In this document: positions 18,192 through 28,460 of the stretch, one piece after another
Layout: each line of letters opens with the position of its first letter
Position numbering within the stretch: the first letter of the stretch is position 1
DNA from: Chromatiales bacterium
GTDB lineage: Bacteria; Pseudomonadota; Gammaproteobacteria; Steroidobacterales; GCA-2729495
DNA: 59,433 nt
Assembly (NCBI GenBank): GCA_020831895.1
Contig: JAFIFS010000036.1
Coordinates: 1-59,433, forward strand
Direction: 5' to 3'
Notes under the pieces: model-generated
What the model was told of the DNA's origin: nothing
Seen by the model: only the letters and a program-made list of their open reading frames with translations
Databases searched by the model: none
Program-made: the position numbers and the translations under genes

Positions 18192-20813
18192 ATGACCGGT
18201 CAGCGCTTTCCCCTGCATGTCCTGCCGGAGCTACCGGCACGAATCGACCGGCTGAGTGATCTCGCCGGCAATCTCTGGTTCAGCTGGCACCGGCCGACAC
18301 GCAAGCTGTTCGACATGCTGGACCGCCAGCTCTGGTGGAAGACAGGCCGCAACCCGCGCGTGTTCCTGCGCTGCGTGGACCAGGGCATCCTCGAGATGGC
18401 TGCGCAGAACGATACCTTTCTCGCTGCCTACCGCCGGGTTCTGGCCGAGTACGATGCCTACATGGAGCAGGGGGCCGAGGCGTACGCACCCGCCGGCCTC
18501 GAACGCGATGATCTCGTGGCCTATTTCTGTGCCGAGTTCGGCTACCATGAAAGCTTCCCCATCTACTCGGGCGGGCTCGGCATCCTGGCCGGCGACCACT
18601 GCAAGACGGCCAGTGACCTCAGGCTGCCCTTCGTGGCCGTGGGCCTGCTGTACCGCCAGGGGTACTTCAACCAGAAGATCGACGAGCATGGTCAGCAGCA
18701 TGCCGAACCGGCTCTCATCGATGCCAATGGAGCCCCGGTGCGCCCGGTGCACACGGAGCAGGGCGAGGAGCTTCTTGTGGAGCTGCAGTTTCCTGGCCGT
18801 GTCCTGCGGCTCAGGGTATGGCAGGCGGACGTAGGGCGTATCCCGGTGCTGCTGCTCGACAGCGATGTTCCCGGCAACGACTCGGCGGACCGCGAGATCA
18901 CGCGCCAGCTCTACGGAGGTGACCGTGAACTCCGGCTGCAGCAGGAGCTGGTGCTGGGCGTGGGCGGCGTGCGCGCCCTGCGCGCCGCAGGATTCGCCCC
19001 CCGCGTCTGGCACATCAACGAAGGCCACGCCGCATTCATGATCATCGAGCGGGTGCGTGAGCATCTCGCGTCGGGCAAGGAATTCCCGGCGGCACTCGAG
19101 GCGGTGGCCGCCAACACCGTGTTCACCACCCACACGCCGGTCGCGGCCGGCCACGATGTTTTTGACGAGCAGATGACCACGGGCTACCTGCAGCCGCTCC
19201 TGGGCAACCAGGCGTTACCGGTGGAGCTGTTGCTGCGCCTCGGGCCCGATACCGGGGGGCACGGCGGCTTCAACATGACGCGCCTGGGGCTGTCAGGGTC
19301 ACGGCACGTCAATGGCGTCAGCCGTGTCCATCGCCATGTCACTGCCAGGCTCTGCGGCCCGGCCTGGCCCGAGGTGCCTCCTGACGAGAACCCGGTAGGT
19401 TACGTGACCAATGGCGTGCATGTGCCGACCTTCATGCGCACGGAGTGGGCTGACCTGCTGGACCAGCAGCTCGGGCCATCATGGCGCTGGCAGATGATGG
19501 ATCGCGGCCTGATCGAGCAGGTGATGGACATACCGGACGGCCGCTTCTGGTACGTCCGCCAGCAGATCAAGTCGCGGATGCTGGCCGGCTTGCGGGCGCG
19601 CCTGGAGCACCAGTATTCGCGCAACCAGCTGAGCGAGGCCCATGCACACCGGCTCCTGCGCTACCTCGACCCGGGCCAGCCTGATGCGCTGGTCGTCGGT
19701 TTCGCCCGGCGCTTTGCGACCTACAAGCGCGCCAACCTGCTGCTGAACGACCTGGGCTGGCTGCGCGACATCGTCGGCAACGGCCAACGGCCTGTCGTCT
19801 TCGTGTTCGCTGGCAAGGCCCACCCGCAGGACATTCCGGCCCAGAAGGTACTGCAGGAAGTCCAGCGCGTGGCATCGATGCCGGAGTTCTCCGGGCGGCT
19901 GCTTCTCGTCGAGGGTTATGACATGGGTCTTGGGCGCCTGCTCACGGCCGGTGTCGATGTGTGGCTCAACACGCCGGTATACCCGCTGGAGGCCAGTGGA
20001 ACCTCCGGCATGAAGGCTGCGATCAATGGCACGCTGAACCTGAGCGTGCTCGATGGCTGGTGGGCCGAGGCCTATGACGGCAGCAATGGCTGGGCGATCC
20101 CGCCGTCGCCGCACAACCAGGCAGCCGAGGAGCGCGACATCCACGATTCGCGCACGCTTTACGAGATCCTGCAGGACGAGGTGATCCCCCTCTACTACGA
20201 GAGGGACGAGCGGCTCGGATACTCGCCGGACTGGGTGAGCCTCTGCAAACGCTCCATGGCCAGCGTGCTGCCTTACTTCAACATGCAGCGGGTTGTCCAT
20301 GATTACGCCTGTCGCTTCTATGGCCCGGCAGCCAGGCGGGGTGCACTGCTGGAGGCCGAGGGCCTGGCGGCGGCATCCCGGCTCGCGGACTGGAAGGCGC
20401 GTGTCGCCGCTCACTGGGCCGGAGTCACGCTTCGTACGGCGTCCACATCTCCCGGCAGCCCGGGCTCGGGCAGTCCGGTCACTCTCGAGGTGGAAGCCTG
20501 CCTTGGTGAGCTCTCCCCGGCCGATGTCCGGGTCGAGTGCATCGTCGCGCGGGAGCTCTGCTCGGAGCTTTCGGTGCCGGTTCGCCAGTTCGCTGACCGC
20601 GGCAGCAGCGAGTACGGCGTGCGCTGGCTCGACGGAGTGCCGTGTTTCGTGGCGGCCTTCACCCCGGTGGAGGGTGGTTCCGGCGGCTTCAGCCGGTTCC
20701 GTCTGTCGCTGGAGCCGCCGTGGTCAGGCATGCTCAGTTACCGGGTCCGAATCGTCCCTCACCACGAACTGCTGGCCCATCCTTACGAGATGGGCCTCAT
20801 GTGCTGGCTCTAG
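18192..20813 (+). CDS. glgP: alpha-glucan phosphorylase (DUF3417 type)
   Basis: Phosphorolyses alpha-1,4-glucan (glycogen or maltodextrin) to glucose-1-phosphate using pyridoxal phosphate. The ATG at 18192 ([15 protein letters not shown]) has AGGA about ten bases ahead; longer upstream starts lack support. It has 873 residues. The N-terminal region ([20 protein letters not shown]) is the DUF3417 module of the branch of glucan phosphorylases that differs from E. coli GlgP/MalP. The PLP lysine is K608 in [17 protein letters not shown]. It heads a glycogen block. Its stop TAG overlaps the glgB stop within the palindrome CTAG at 20810-20813. Confidence 0.93.
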   Translation: MTGQRFPLHVLPELPARIDRLSDLAGNLWFSWHRPTRKLFDMLDRQLWWKTGRNPRVFLRCVDQGILEMAAQNDTFLAAYRRVLAEYDAYMEQGAEAYAPAGLERDDLVAYFCAEFGYHESFPIYSGGLGILAGDHCKTASDLRLPFVAVGLLYRQGYFNQKIDEHGQQHAEPALIDANGAPVRPVHTEQGEELLVELQFPGRVLRLRVWQADVGRIPVLLLDSDVPGNDSADREITRQLYGGDRELRLQQELVLGVGGVRALRAAGFAPRVWHINEGHAAFMIIERVREHLASGKEFPAALEAVAANTVFTTHTPVAAGHDVFDEQMTTGYLQPLLGNQALPVELLLRLGPDTGGHGGFNMTRLGLSGSRHVNGVSRVHRHVTARLCGPAWPEVPPDENPVGYVTNGVHVPTFMRTEWADLLDQQLGPSWRWQMMDRGLIEQVMDIPDGRFWYVRQQIKSRMLAGLRARLEHQYSRNQLSEAHAHRLLRYLDPGQPDALVVGFARRFATYKRANLLLNDLGWLRDIVGNGQRPVVFVFAGKAHPQDIPAQKVLQEVQRVASMPEFSGRLLLVEGYDMGLGRLLTAGVDVWLNTPVYPLEASGTSGMKAAINGTLNLSVLDGWWAEAYDGSNGWAIPPSPHNQAAEERDIHDSRTLYEILQDEVIPLYYERDERLGYSPDWVSLCKRSMASVLPYFNMQRVVHDYACRFYGPAARRGALLEAEGLAAASRLADWKARVAAHWAGVTLRTASTSPGSPGSGSPVTLEVEACLGELSPADVRVECIVARELCSELSVPVRQFADRGSSEYGVRWLDGVPCFVAAFTPVEGGSGGFSRFRLSLEPPWSGMLSYRVRIVPHHELLAHPYEMGLMCWL

Positions 20814-20830
20814 GGGCTCTTGACCAGCAC
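20801..20830. other. inverted repeat across the glgP/glgB ends
   Basis: GTGCTGG (20801-20807) and CCAGCAC (20824-20830) form a perfect 7-bp stem around a 16-base loop holding both overlapping stop codons. There is no T run on either side. It could act as a bidirectional transcription brake between convergent genes that have no spacer, or be a chance result of codon use. Confidence 0.45.
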
Positions 20831-23017
20831 GATCGCACCCAGCGGCGGTACCGTCACACGCACGGACCAGGTCTGCCCCATCCAGGGCAGCTCCTCGCTT
20901 TCGACTGCCAGCGGATTGCCGAGGTCCCCGCCTCCGTAGAAGCGTGAGTCGCTGTTGAAGCACTCTTTCCATGGCCCTCGCGAGGGCACGCCGACCCGGT
21001 AGTCCATTCTTGGTACCGGTGTGAAGTTCAGAAGCACGACGACGGCCTGGCTGCCATCCCGGCGCAGGAATGCCAAGGTGGACTGCTCAGCATCGTCCCA
21101 TCTCAGCCACGCGAAACCCCCGGAGTCGAACTCGTGCCGGTGCAGTTCCGGGCGCTCACGGTAAAGCCGGTTCAGGTCCGAGACCAGCTGGCGCATGCCT
21201 GCATGACCAGCGTATTCGAGCAGTTGCCACGGCAGCTGGTCACGGTGATCCCATTCCCCGGGCTGCGCCAGCTCACCCCCCATGAACAGCAGTTTCTTGC
21301 CCGGGAACAGCCACTGGTAGCTGAGTGCCAGGCGCAGGTTGGCGAACCGCTGCCACTCGTCGCCGGGCATCCTGCCCAGCAGCGAGCGCTTTCCGTGCAC
21401 GACCTCGTCATGCGAGAGCGGCAGCACGAAGTTCTCGCTGAACGCGTATACGGCGCTGAAGCTCAGGCGGTCATGGTGATACCGGCGGTGCACCGGGTCG
21501 TGGGCCAGGTAGGCGAGCGTGTCGTGCATCCAGCCCATGTTCCATTTCATGCTGAAGCCCAGGCCGCCGGCATCCACGGGCCGGCTGACCCCTGGCCAGG
21601 CGGTCGACTCCTCCGCGATCATCAGGGTCCCGGGAAACTCCTGGTGCGTGATGCTGTTCAGCCGGCGGAGAAAGTCGATCGCATCGAGGTTCTCGTTGCC
21701 TCCGTGGACATTGGGCTGCCAGGCGCCAGCCTCTCGCGAGTAGTCCAGATAGAGCATCGAGGCTACGGCATCGACCCGCAGCCCGTCGATGTGGAATTCC
21801 TCAAGCCAGTAGCAGGCGCTGGCAAGCAGGAAGCTGCGTACCTCATTGCGGCCGTAGTTGAAGACCAGGGTCCCCCAGTCCGGGTGATGGCCGCGTGCCG
21901 GGTCCGGATATTCGAACAGCGCGCTGCCGTCGAAGCGCGCGAGCGCATGCTCGTCGCGGGGGAAATGGCCGGGCACCCAGTCAAGCAGCACGCCGATGCC
22001 GTGACGATGGGCGAGATCCACGAGGTAGCGCAGGCCGTCAGGGTCGCCGTGACGCCGGGTGGACGCGAAATAACCGGTCACCTGGTAGCCCCAGGACTCG
22101 TCCAGCGGGTACTCCGTCACCGGCATCAGCTCGATGTGGGTGAATCCGAGCTCCTTCACCCAGGGGACCAGCGCCTCTGCCAGCTCTGACCAGTCCATGA
22201 GTGAACCGTCCCCACGGCGGCGCCATGACCCGGGGTGCAGCTCGTAGATCGACATCGGCTCATGGAGCCAGTCGCGGGACTGGCGCGCCGCCATCCATCC
22301 GTCGTCCTGCCACTGGTACCGGCTGGGCAGCGGCAGTACCGAGGCGGTGTCTGGCCTGAGCTCGTACTGATGCGCCCAGGGGTCGGCGCGCAGCAGCAGC
22401 TCGCCCGTGTGACGGTTGCGCATCTCGAACTTGTAACGGGCCCCGGGCTCGAGGTCGGGAACGAAGATTTCCCACAGCCCCGACCAGCCGCGGCTGCGCA
22501 GCATGTGACGGCGGCCATCCCAGTCGTTGAAATCACCGACGACGCTGACGCGCTCGGCTTCCGGGGCCCAGACCGCGAACAGCAGGCCTGCGATTCCTGC
22601 CACTTCGCGCGGCTGCGCACCGAGCGAGCGCCAGGCCTGCCAGCCCTCGCCAGAGGCAAAATGCGTGATTTCCGCGTCCGTGAGCAGCGGAGCGAACGTG
22701 TAGGGATCGACCCAGGTATGGGTGCCCCCGCCGGGCCAGCGGGCCTCGAGCTGGTAGGGGCCAGAACCGAAGGGCTCACCGACCTCGCCGTGGAACAGGT
22801 CGGAGTCCCGGTAACGGCGCAGCGCCGGTCCGCCGATTACTGCGACGCGTTGGGCGCCTGGTACGAGTGCAGAAATAGTCCAGCCCCCGGCCGGGTGCGG
22901 ATGGCGGCCCAGGACCCGGAAAGGGTCGTGGTGTCGCCACTCGAGCAGGCGCCTGATCTCATCGGTCTCGACCGATGTGGGCAGGGCATCCTGCAGTTCA
23001 TCATTCGCAGGTGACAT
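20810..23017 (-). CDS. glgB: 1,4-alpha-glucan branching enzyme
   Basis: Introduces alpha-1,6 branches in glycogen. I place the start at the ATG at 23017 (735 residues, family average about 730). A TTG at 23116 would add 33 residues, but a promoter-like sequence lies inside that extension and it would leave only 11 bases to the divergent glgC. Domains: N-terminal and CBM48 beta-sandwich (about 1-215), GH13_9 barrel and C-terminal beta domain. Catalytic residues are D416 in GLRVDAVAS and E469 in [18 protein letters not shown] and [12 protein letters not shown] complete the conserved regions. Convergent with glgP and overlapping it by four bases. Confidence 0.95.
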   Translation of the reverse strand: MSPANDELQDALPTSVETDEIRRLLEWRHHDPFRVLGRHPHPAGGWTISALVPGAQRVAVIGGPALRRYRDSDLFHGEVGEPFGSGPYQLEARWPGGGTHTWVDPYTFAPLLTDAEITHFASGEGWQAWRSLGAQPREVAGIAGLLFAVWAPEAERVSVVGDFNDWDGRRHMLRSRGWSGLWEIFVPDLEPGARYKFEMRNRHTGELLLRADPWAHQYELRPDTASVLPLPSRYQWQDDGWMAARQSRDWLHEPMSIYELHPGSWRRRGDGSLMDWSELAEALVPWVKELGFTHIELMPVTEYPLDESWGYQVTGYFASTRRHGDPDGLRYLVDLAHRHGIGVLLDWVPGHFPRDEHALARFDGSALFEYPDPARGHHPDWGTLVFNYGRNEVRSFLLASACYWLEEFHIDGLRVDAVASMLYLDYSREAGAWQPNVHGGNENLDAIDFLRRLNSITHQEFPGTLMIAEESTAWPGVSRPVDAGGLGFSMKWNMGWMHDTLAYLAHDPVHRRYHHDRLSFSAVYAFSENFVLPLSHDEVVHGKRSLLGRMPGDEWQRFANLRLALSYQWLFPGKKLLFMGGELAQPGEWDHRDQLPWQLLEYAGHAGMRQLVSDLNRLYRERPELHRHEFDSGGFAWLRWDDAEQSTLAFLRRDGSQAVVVLLNFTPVPRMDYRVGVPSRGPWKECFNSDSRFYGGGDLGNPLAVESEELPWMGQTWSVRVTVPPLGAIVLVKSP

Positions 23018-23064
23018 CGATGCACGCAGGTCCGTAGAATCCGGCGGGACTGCCAGTGGTTCCC

Positions 23065-23094
23065 ATGATAGATTCACCGGCAACCCCGATTCAA
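23065..23094 (-). promoter_or_regulatory. candidate sigma70 promoter of glgB
   Basis: On the minus strand TTGAAT (complement of 23089-23094) and TATCAT (complement of 23065-23070) are 18 bases apart. Transcription from here would begin near 23058, about 40 bases upstream of the glgB ATG at 23017, which supports that start. The adjoining AT-rich stretch 23090-23115 stands out in this GC-rich genome and may also contain the glgC promoter. Confidence 0.5.
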
Positions 23095-23114
23095 AATTTT
23101 GCTTAAAAATTTTC

Positions 23115-23119
23115 AAGGA
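23115..23119 (+). promoter_or_regulatory. glgC ribosome binding site
   Basis: AAGGA at 23115-23119 lies 8 bases before the GTG at 23128 and fixes that codon as the glgC start in preference to later in-frame ATG codons. Confidence 0.7.
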
Positions 23120-23127
23120 CCTGCCTT

Positions 23128-24429
23128 GTGATCCTGCCGCAATCCACCAGCGTCTCCCGGCCGCGGCGCTCTGGCCGCTTCGTCAGCCAGCTGACCAAGA
23201 ACACGATGGCGATCGTACTTGCGGGTGGGCGTGGCCAGCGCCTGCAGCAGCTTACGACGAACCGCGCCAAGCCGGCGACACCCTTCGGTGGCAAGTACCG
23301 GATCATCGATTTCTCGCTCTCGAACTGTGTCAACTCGGGTATCCGCCAGATCCTGGTGCTGACGCAGTACAAGGCGCACTCGCTGATCCAGCACATCCAG
23401 CGCGGCTGGGGGTATCTGCGCGGCGAGCTTGGCGAGTTTGTCCAGCTGGTGCCGGCCCAGCAGAAACGCGGCGAGGCCTGGTACCAGGGCACGGCGGATG
23501 CGGTCTACCAGAATCTGGACATCATCCAGGCCCATGGTCCCGAGCTGGTGCTCGTGCTTGCCGGCGACCATGTGTACAAGATGGACTACGGGCCAATGAT
23601 CGCCTTCCACGTCGAGCACCAGGCCGACATCACGGTGGGCATGGTGCAGGTGCCACTGGCCCTGGCCAGTGAATTCGGTATCGCGAGCGTGGACCAGGAC
23701 CAGCGCATCGTCGGCTTCAGCGAGAAGCCGCAGCACGCCGACCCGATGCCTGGGAGCACCGATCATGCGCTGGCCTCGATGGGCATCTACCTGTTCTCTC
23801 CCGAATACCTCGAGGAACGCCTGAGTCGCGATGCGCGTGATGACACTTCAGCGCATGATTTCGGCCGCAACATCATCCCGGCCGCGCTGTCCGGTGGCGA
23901 CCGTGTCTATGCCTACCCGTTCCAGACGGTGGAGACCCAGGCGCAGTCCTACTGGCGCGATGTCGGCACTGTCGACGCGTTCTATCAGGCCAACATGGAG
24001 CTGATCTTTGTCAGCCCGGAGCTCAATCTTTACGACTCGAACTGGCCGATCTGGACCTACCAGGAACAGGTGCCCTGCGCCAAGTTCGTGCTCGACGAGG
24101 AGGGCCGGCGCGGGACGGCGATCAACTCGATGGTTGCCGGTGGCTGCATCGTGTCCGGTGCCACCGTCCGCGAGTCCCTGCTGTTCGTCAACGTGACGGT
24201 GGATGAGCAGTCCGACATCTTCCGCTCGGTGCTGCTCCCCGATGTGCAGGTCGGCAGGGCCTGCCGGATCCGCAATGCCGTCGTCGACGATGGCTGCGTA
24301 ATACCACCCGGCACCGTGATCGGCGAGGATCCAGTTGCCGACGCCAGGCGCTTTCACGTCACGGATAACGGCGTCGTGCTGGTCACGGTGGACATGCTGA
24401 AGGGCCTGCGTCACGGCAACGGTGCCTGA
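23128..24429 (+). CDS. glgC: glucose-1-phosphate adenylyltransferase
   Basis: Makes ADP-glucose, the committed step of glycogen synthesis. The 433-residue protein starts with GTG at 23128 behind a good AAGGA site. The nucleotide-binding loop is [16 protein letters not shown] (GGRG at 33-36), followed by [16 protein letters not shown]. The glucose-1-phosphate region [13 protein letters not shown] and the C-terminal left-handed beta-helix region are present. Divergent from glgB; malQ begins inside its last codons, so glgC and malQ form an operon. Allosteric control by glycolytic intermediates is typical of the family and cannot be confirmed here. Confidence 0.96.
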   Translation: MILPQSTSVSRPRRSGRFVSQLTKNTMAIVLAGGRGQRLQQLTTNRAKPATPFGGKYRIIDFSLSNCVNSGIRQILVLTQYKAHSLIQHIQRGWGYLRGELGEFVQLVPAQQKRGEAWYQGTADAVYQNLDIIQAHGPELVLVLAGDHVYKMDYGPMIAFHVEHQADITVGMVQVPLALASEFGIASVDQDQRIVGFSEKPQHADPMPGSTDHALASMGIYLFSPEYLEERLSRDARDDTSAHDFGRNIIPAALSGGDRVYAYPFQTVETQAQSYWRDVGTVDAFYQANMELIFVSPELNLYDSNWPIWTYQEQVPCAKFVLDEEGRRGTAINSMVAGGCIVSGATVRESLLFVNVTVDEQSDIFRSVLLPDVQVGRACRIRNAVVDDGCVIPPGTVIGEDPVADARRFHVTDNGVVLVTVDMLKGLRHGNGA

Positions 24430-25924
24430 GACGCCTATGCCGCTGCCCGACCCGATGGCCACCCGGCGTGCCGGGTTGCTGCTTCACCCGACATCGCTGC
24501 CCGGCGCGCCGGACTCGGGCCTGCTGGGCACCCCGGCGCACGACTGCCTGGACTGGCTTGCGCGGGCAGGGTTTTCCGTCTGGCAGATGCTGCCGGTCGG
24601 GCCGGCCGGTGCCGGTGGCTCGCCATACCAGAGCAGCTCGGCCTTCGCCGGCAATCCGCGGCTGATTGACCCGTCAAGCGTTCCCGGACGGCGGGTTGAA
24701 GCGACGGCAGACTGGTCCGCGCGGGAGGCTGCGCTGGCCGAGTCATGGGCTTATGCGCAGCGGGAGGCCTCGCCAGAGGAACGCGCCGCCTTTGCCGGCT
24801 TCGTGCGGCGTGAGCGCGACTGGCTTGTGCCCTGGGCGCTCTACAGCCTGTGCCGTGAGATCTACGGTGATTCCGGCTGGTGGCACTGGCCTTCGGCGGC
24901 GCGTCGCAGGGATCCCGGGGCGCTGGATGACCTGCTGCGCAGCCAGCGGGATCGGCTGGGCGCTATTGCCTGGGTGCAGTTCCTGTTCGACCAGCAGTGG
25001 CGAGCGTTGCGCCATCGTGCCGAGGGCCTGGGCATCGCGCTCTTTGGTGACCTGCCGCTGTACGTGGACCTCGACAGCGCCGACGTCTGGTGGAACCAGG
25101 GGTATTTTCTGCTCGACAATGACGGCCGGCCGACCGCTGTGGCCGGGGTGCCGCCTGATTACTTCAGCGACACAGGCCAGCGCTGGGGCAACCCGCTTTA
25201 CGACTGGGCCGCGATGGCGGCCGATGGCTTCTCCTGGTGGCGGGCCCGCTTCCGCCAGGCGTTGACGCGTTTCGACCTGCTGCGGATCGATCACTTCCGC
25301 GGACTCGAGAGCTGCTGGAGCATTCCCGTCGATGCCCCGGATGCCCGGGCCGGCCACTGGGTCGAGGTGCCCGGCGAGGCGATGTTGCTCAGCGTCCGGG
25401 CGGGCCTCGGCCGGCTCCCGCTGGTTGCCGAAGACCTCGGCGTGATCACGGACGAGGTGCGTGCGCTGCGCCAGCGCCTCGGTCTTCCGGGGATGCTGGT
25501 GCTGCAGTTCGCGTTCGACGGACAGCTCGACAATCCCTACCTGCCGGCCCATCATCACCCGGACTCGGTAGTCTATGTCGGCACCCATGACAATGACACG
25601 CTGGCTGGCTGGCTGGCAGATGCCGATTCCGGAACGGTGGACCGGGCAGCTGCCCTGCTGTCCTGTGCGCCTGGCGAGCTGGCCGAAGCCATGCTGCAGG
25701 CGGCCTGTGACTCACCGGCACGGCTCGCCGTGTTCACGATGCAGGACCTGCTAGGCCTGAAGAGCGAGGCGCGGATGAATACCCCGGGTACGGTGACCGG
25801 CAACTGGGTCTGGCGGCTGGAGCCGGGCGCTCCCGACGCCCGGCTTGCACAGCGCTGGAGGGAACGGCTGCAGGCCTCGGGCCGCTGCCCGCCCCAATCC
25901 GGGGCGTCACCAGGATCAGGCTGA
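24422..25924 (+). CDS. malQ: 4-alpha-glucanotransferase (amylomaltase)
   Basis: Disproportionates alpha-1,4-glucans and trims short maltodextrins left by phosphorylase. Up to 500 residues from the GTG at 24422, which overlaps glgC by 8 bases; ATG at 24437 or 24455 are alternatives and no ribosome binding site settles the choice. The GH77 signatures are present: RAGLLLHPTSLPG, SPYQSSSAFAGNPRLID, the nucleophile D290 in LLRIDHFRG, the acid/base E337 in VAEDLGVIT, and THDNDTLAGW. It ends five bases before the convergent glgA stop. Confidence 0.94.
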   Translation: MPETPMPLPDPMATRRAGLLLHPTSLPGAPDSGLLGTPAHDCLDWLARAGFSVWQMLPVGPAGAGGSPYQSSSAFAGNPRLIDPSSVPGRRVEATADWSAREAALAESWAYAQREASPEERAAFAGFVRRERDWLVPWALYSLCREIYGDSGWWHWPSAARRRDPGALDDLLRSQRDRLGAIAWVQFLFDQQWRALRHRAEGLGIALFGDLPLYVDLDSADVWWNQGYFLLDNDGRPTAVAGVPPDYFSDTGQRWGNPLYDWAAMAADGFSWWRARFRQALTRFDLLRIDHFRGLESCWSIPVDAPDARAGHWVEVPGEAMLLSVRAGLGRLPLVAEDLGVITDEVRALRQRLGLPGMLVLQFAFDGQLDNPYLPAHHHPDSVVYVGTHDNDTLAGWLADADSGTVDRAAALLSCAPGELAEAMLQAACDSPARLAVFTMQDLLGLKSEARMNTPGTVTGNWVWRLEPGAPDARLAQRWRERLQASGRCPPQSGASPGSG

Positions 25925-25929
25925 ACGGC

Positions 25930-27387
25930 TCACTCCGGGAGCAGCCGAAGGTAGGTCTCTACGTACCCCGGACCCTGGCGGTCCCACGAGAAATCGGCCT
26001 GCATCGCGTTGCTCCGCAGGCGGCTGGCCAGCTCGGGGTTTGCCAGCCAGCCCAGCGCGGTCTCGATGGCCCAGCTGAGTCCGGCAGCATCGGCGTGCTC
26101 GAAGACGCTGCCGGTACCCTGGCCGCTGGACGGGTCGAAATGGTGGACGCTGTCGCGCAGCCCGCCGGTTGCCCGGACCACCGGGATCGCCCCGTAACGC
26201 ATCGCGTACATCTGGGTCAGGCCGCAAGGCTCGTACAGTGAGGGAACGGCGAACAGGTCGGCAGCGGCGAATACCCGGTGGGCCAGCGCCTCGTCGTGGC
26301 CTTTGATGAAGCGCAGGCGTCCTCCGGACTGCTGCGAGAGCGCCAGCAGCGCGCCCTCGAGCCCCGGCTCACCGCTGCCCAGAATCACGGCGCCGAGCCT
26401 GCCCTGAGCCAGGAGTGGGGGCAAGGCTTCGAGCACTAGATCAATGCCCTTGTGGCTCGCGAGGCGGGTCACCATGCCAAGCAGCGGTACGCCGGGGTCG
26501 AGGTCCAGCTGCACCTGCTCCAGAAAGGCCTGCCGGCACTCCTGCTTGCCCCCGGGCCGATCGAGGCTGTAGCGCGCGGGTATCAGGGGATCATGCCCGG
26601 GATCCCAGCAGCGATAGTCCACCCCGTTCAGTATGCCGTGCAGGCTGCGCTGGCGTTCACGCAGCACTGCCTCAAGGCCCATGCCGCCCATAGGGCCCAG
26701 GATCTCCCCGGCATGCGAGGGGCTGACCGTGGTCAGCGCATCCGCGTGAATGATCCCGGTACGAAGGAAGTTGAGTCGCCGGGGGTCTGGTTGCGGCCCG
26801 TCGTCCAGTCTGTCTTCCAAGGCCCCGAAACCGCAGTCCGCTGACAGCCCGCGATCGAAGTCCCCCTGGTAGCCAATGTTGTGGATAGTCAGCAGCCTGC
26901 CCGGACGCTGGTGAGGTGCCGGGTTACGCCAGGCCTCCAGCAGGAGCCCGGCCGGTGCCGCATGCCAGTCATGCATGTGCACGATATCGGGCTGCCAGCC
27001 TGTCTGCTCGATCAGCCGGGGTACCGCATGGCAGAGCAGTGCGAAGCGGCGCGCGTCGTCATCTCCGTGACCGTAAAGCGGCCCGTCGCCCAGCAGCCCC
27101 GGTGCGTCGACCAGGTAAAGCGGGGGCTGGTCCCCGGGCTGTTCGACAGCCAGCAGCTGCCAGCCTGGGTAGGTGCCGCCGGTGCGCACCGGACCTTCCA
27201 GCAGGCCGCCAACCGGCATGCCGCCGGGCGCTGCTGGCAGAAACCGGTAGCCGGGCAGCAGCAGCCGGACGTCGTGTCCCTGGCCGTGCAGCCACTGGGC
27301 CAGGCCGGCCACCATGTCGGCGAGGCCCCCGGTCTTGGCCCAGGGCGCGAGCTCCGCGCTTACCATCAGGATGCGAAGAGGGCGCAT
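25930..27387 (-). CDS. glgA: glycogen synthase (ADP-glucose)
   Basis: Elongates glycogen from ADP-glucose; GT5 family. The ATG at 27387 (MRPLRILMVSAELAPWAK) is chosen because GGAG lies 8 bases upstream; a GTG at 27396 has poorer spacing. It has 485 residues. K18-T-G-G21 is the ADP-glucose-binding loop, DIVHMHDWHA is typical, and the C-terminal catalytic glutamate lies in PSLYEPCGLTQMYAMRYG. The upstream gene on the same strand ends behind a terminator at 27423-27446, so glgA probably has its own weak promoter or depends on readthrough. Confidence 0.95.
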   Translation of the reverse strand: MRPLRILMVSAELAPWAKTGGLADMVAGLAQWLHGQGHDVRLLLPGYRFLPAAPGGMPVGGLLEGPVRTGGTYPGWQLLAVEQPGDQPPLYLVDAPGLLGDGPLYGHGDDDARRFALLCHAVPRLIEQTGWQPDIVHMHDWHAAPAGLLLEAWRNPAPHQRPGRLLTIHNIGYQGDFDRGLSADCGFGALEDRLDDGPQPDPRRLNFLRTGIIHADALTTVSPSHAGEILGPMGGMGLEAVLRERQRSLHGILNGVDYRCWDPGHDPLIPARYSLDRPGGKQECRQAFLEQVQLDLDPGVPLLGMVTRLASHKGIDLVLEALPPLLAQGRLGAVILGSGEPGLEGALLALSQQSGGRLRFIKGHDEALAHRVFAAADLFAVPSLYEPCGLTQMYAMRYGAIPVVRATGGLRDSVHHFDPSSGQGTGSVFEHADAAGLSWAIETALGWLANPELASRLRSNAMQADFSWDRQGPGYVETYLRLLPE

Positions 27388-27422
27388 CTGTGTCACTCCG
27401 TTGTCCCGGCCGCTCCAAAGAA

Positions 27423-27446
27423 GAAGCCCCGCCGGGGCGGGGCTTC
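27423..27446 (-). terminator. Rho-independent terminator after the outer membrane protein gene
   Basis: A perfect inverted repeat, GAAGCCCCGCC (27423-27433) with its complement (27436-27446), is followed on the minus strand by a CT-rich tract containing TTCTTT. It begins about 27 bases after the stop of the gene ending at 27473 and lies upstream of glgA, so it separates the two transcripts. Confidence 0.8.
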
Positions 27447-27472
27447 AGCTGCGGGCCGGTGGGCCCGAAAGT

Positions 27473-28384
27473 TCAGAAACCGAACACAATCGATACGGTC
27501 GCCGCCCAGGTGGTATCGGAGCCCTTGATATCGAACCACTCGAACTCGCTGCGCAGCGCGACCCGCTCCGAGGCCTTGATCTGCAGGCCGAAGCCTAGTG
27601 CGAGGTCGGTGCCGCTGTCCGAGCGGCTGGGCAGCAGGCTGTTGCACTCGGGAGCGATCGGACGTACACCGCCGCCGCCTTCCGTCGTGTTGGCGGGGAA
27701 GCAGGCAAACAGGTTCTGGTCCGGCCCGCCGCGGATGAAGTCCGTGGCGGGCGTGCCGTCCGGGTTCCGGCCGCCGGTATAGAGCTGGATATCCGGCAGG
27801 AAGGGCTGGTCGACGGGCTCCTCCGCCAGGCGCTGGTCGAAGATCACGGTCGAGCGGTCCCAGAACAGCAGGCCGATCTTGCCAAACAGCTCGATCTGGT
27901 CGTTGAGCGGAAGGAAGCCCACGCCGTAGAGCTGGAAGCCTTCGATCTTGGTCTTCACGTCGACCTGGCGGTCCTGCTGCGGCCGCCAGTCCTGGTTGGT
28001 TGTTCCGAGCGTGCGCGTCATGGCCGGTACGATGTACTCGACGGCGTACTCAGCTTCGCCGAGGTTGATGTAGCCGGCCTCCACGCCCAGGTTGGGCCCG
28101 AAACGGGCGCCGGCGAACAGCTTCCACGCGAAGTCGGTGCCGTTGAAGTTGTCGACCCGGATGAAGGGGTCTGCGTCGAAGGGGCCGTCGCCTGTAGTGA
28201 ACGGCGGATCCACAAAGACCGGGGCGTTGTCCGTGACGACCTTGAAATCAAGGTTGATGTCGTCACGCTCGATGCGTGATCCGCCGCCACCGATCCCGGC
28301 GTAAAAGCTGATCTCGGCCAGCGCAGCTGAGGGCAGGGCAGCCGCGAGCGCAAGCCCGATGATCCTCGACTTGGTCCTGGACAT
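27473..28384 (-). CDS. outer membrane beta-barrel protein
   Basis: A predicted 303-residue outer-membrane protein; I do not recognise a named subfamily. ATG at 28384 (MSRTKSRIIGLALAAALPS) follows GGGAG by 7 bases. The signal peptide ends near ALA-EISFYAG. The mature part has alternating amphipathic strands (ISFYAGIGGGGS, WKLFAGARFGPNLGVEAGY) and ends in Phe (VSIVFGF), the barrel assembly signal. The C-terminal half has a Cys pair in a Gly/Asn-rich loop (LFACFP and APECNS). It resembles OmpW/OmpA-like eight-stranded barrels but is longer. The upstream neighbour on the same strand is another small barrel gene. Confidence 0.75.
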   Translation of the reverse strand: MSRTKSRIIGLALAAALPSAALAEISFYAGIGGGGSRIERDDINLDFKVVTDNAPVFVDPPFTTGDGPFDADPFIRVDNFNGTDFAWKLFAGARFGPNLGVEAGYINLGEAEYAVEYIVPAMTRTLGTTNQDWRPQQDRQVDVKTKIEGFQLYGVGFLPLNDQIELFGKIGLLFWDRSTVIFDQRLAEEPVDQPFLPDIQLYTGGRNPDGTPATDFIRGGPDQNLFACFPANTTEGGGGVRPIAPECNSLLPSRSDSGTDLALGFGLQIKASERVALRSEFEWFDIKGSDTTWAATVSIVFGF

Positions 28385-28403
28385 GAATATCTCCCTTAAA
28401 GTC

Positions 28404-28424
28404 GCCGGCGGCCTTGCTGCCGGC
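28404..28424 (-). terminator. weak hairpin between two barrel genes
   Basis: GCCGGC at 28404-28409 and 28419-28424 can pair around a 9-base loop, with only a short T tract (GACTTT) after it on the minus strand. It follows the stop of the gene ending at 28461. It may partly terminate that transcript, but the signal is weak. Confidence 0.3.
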
Positions 28425-28460
28425 ACCTGCTTGTTCTAGATCCCCGGTCGGGCCATCCGC

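Noticed and set aside
18002-18192. tRNA-Lys as an integration site for a genomic island
   Set aside because: No integrase, phage gene, repeated tRNA 3' end or change in base composition follows; glgP and the glycogen block continue normally.
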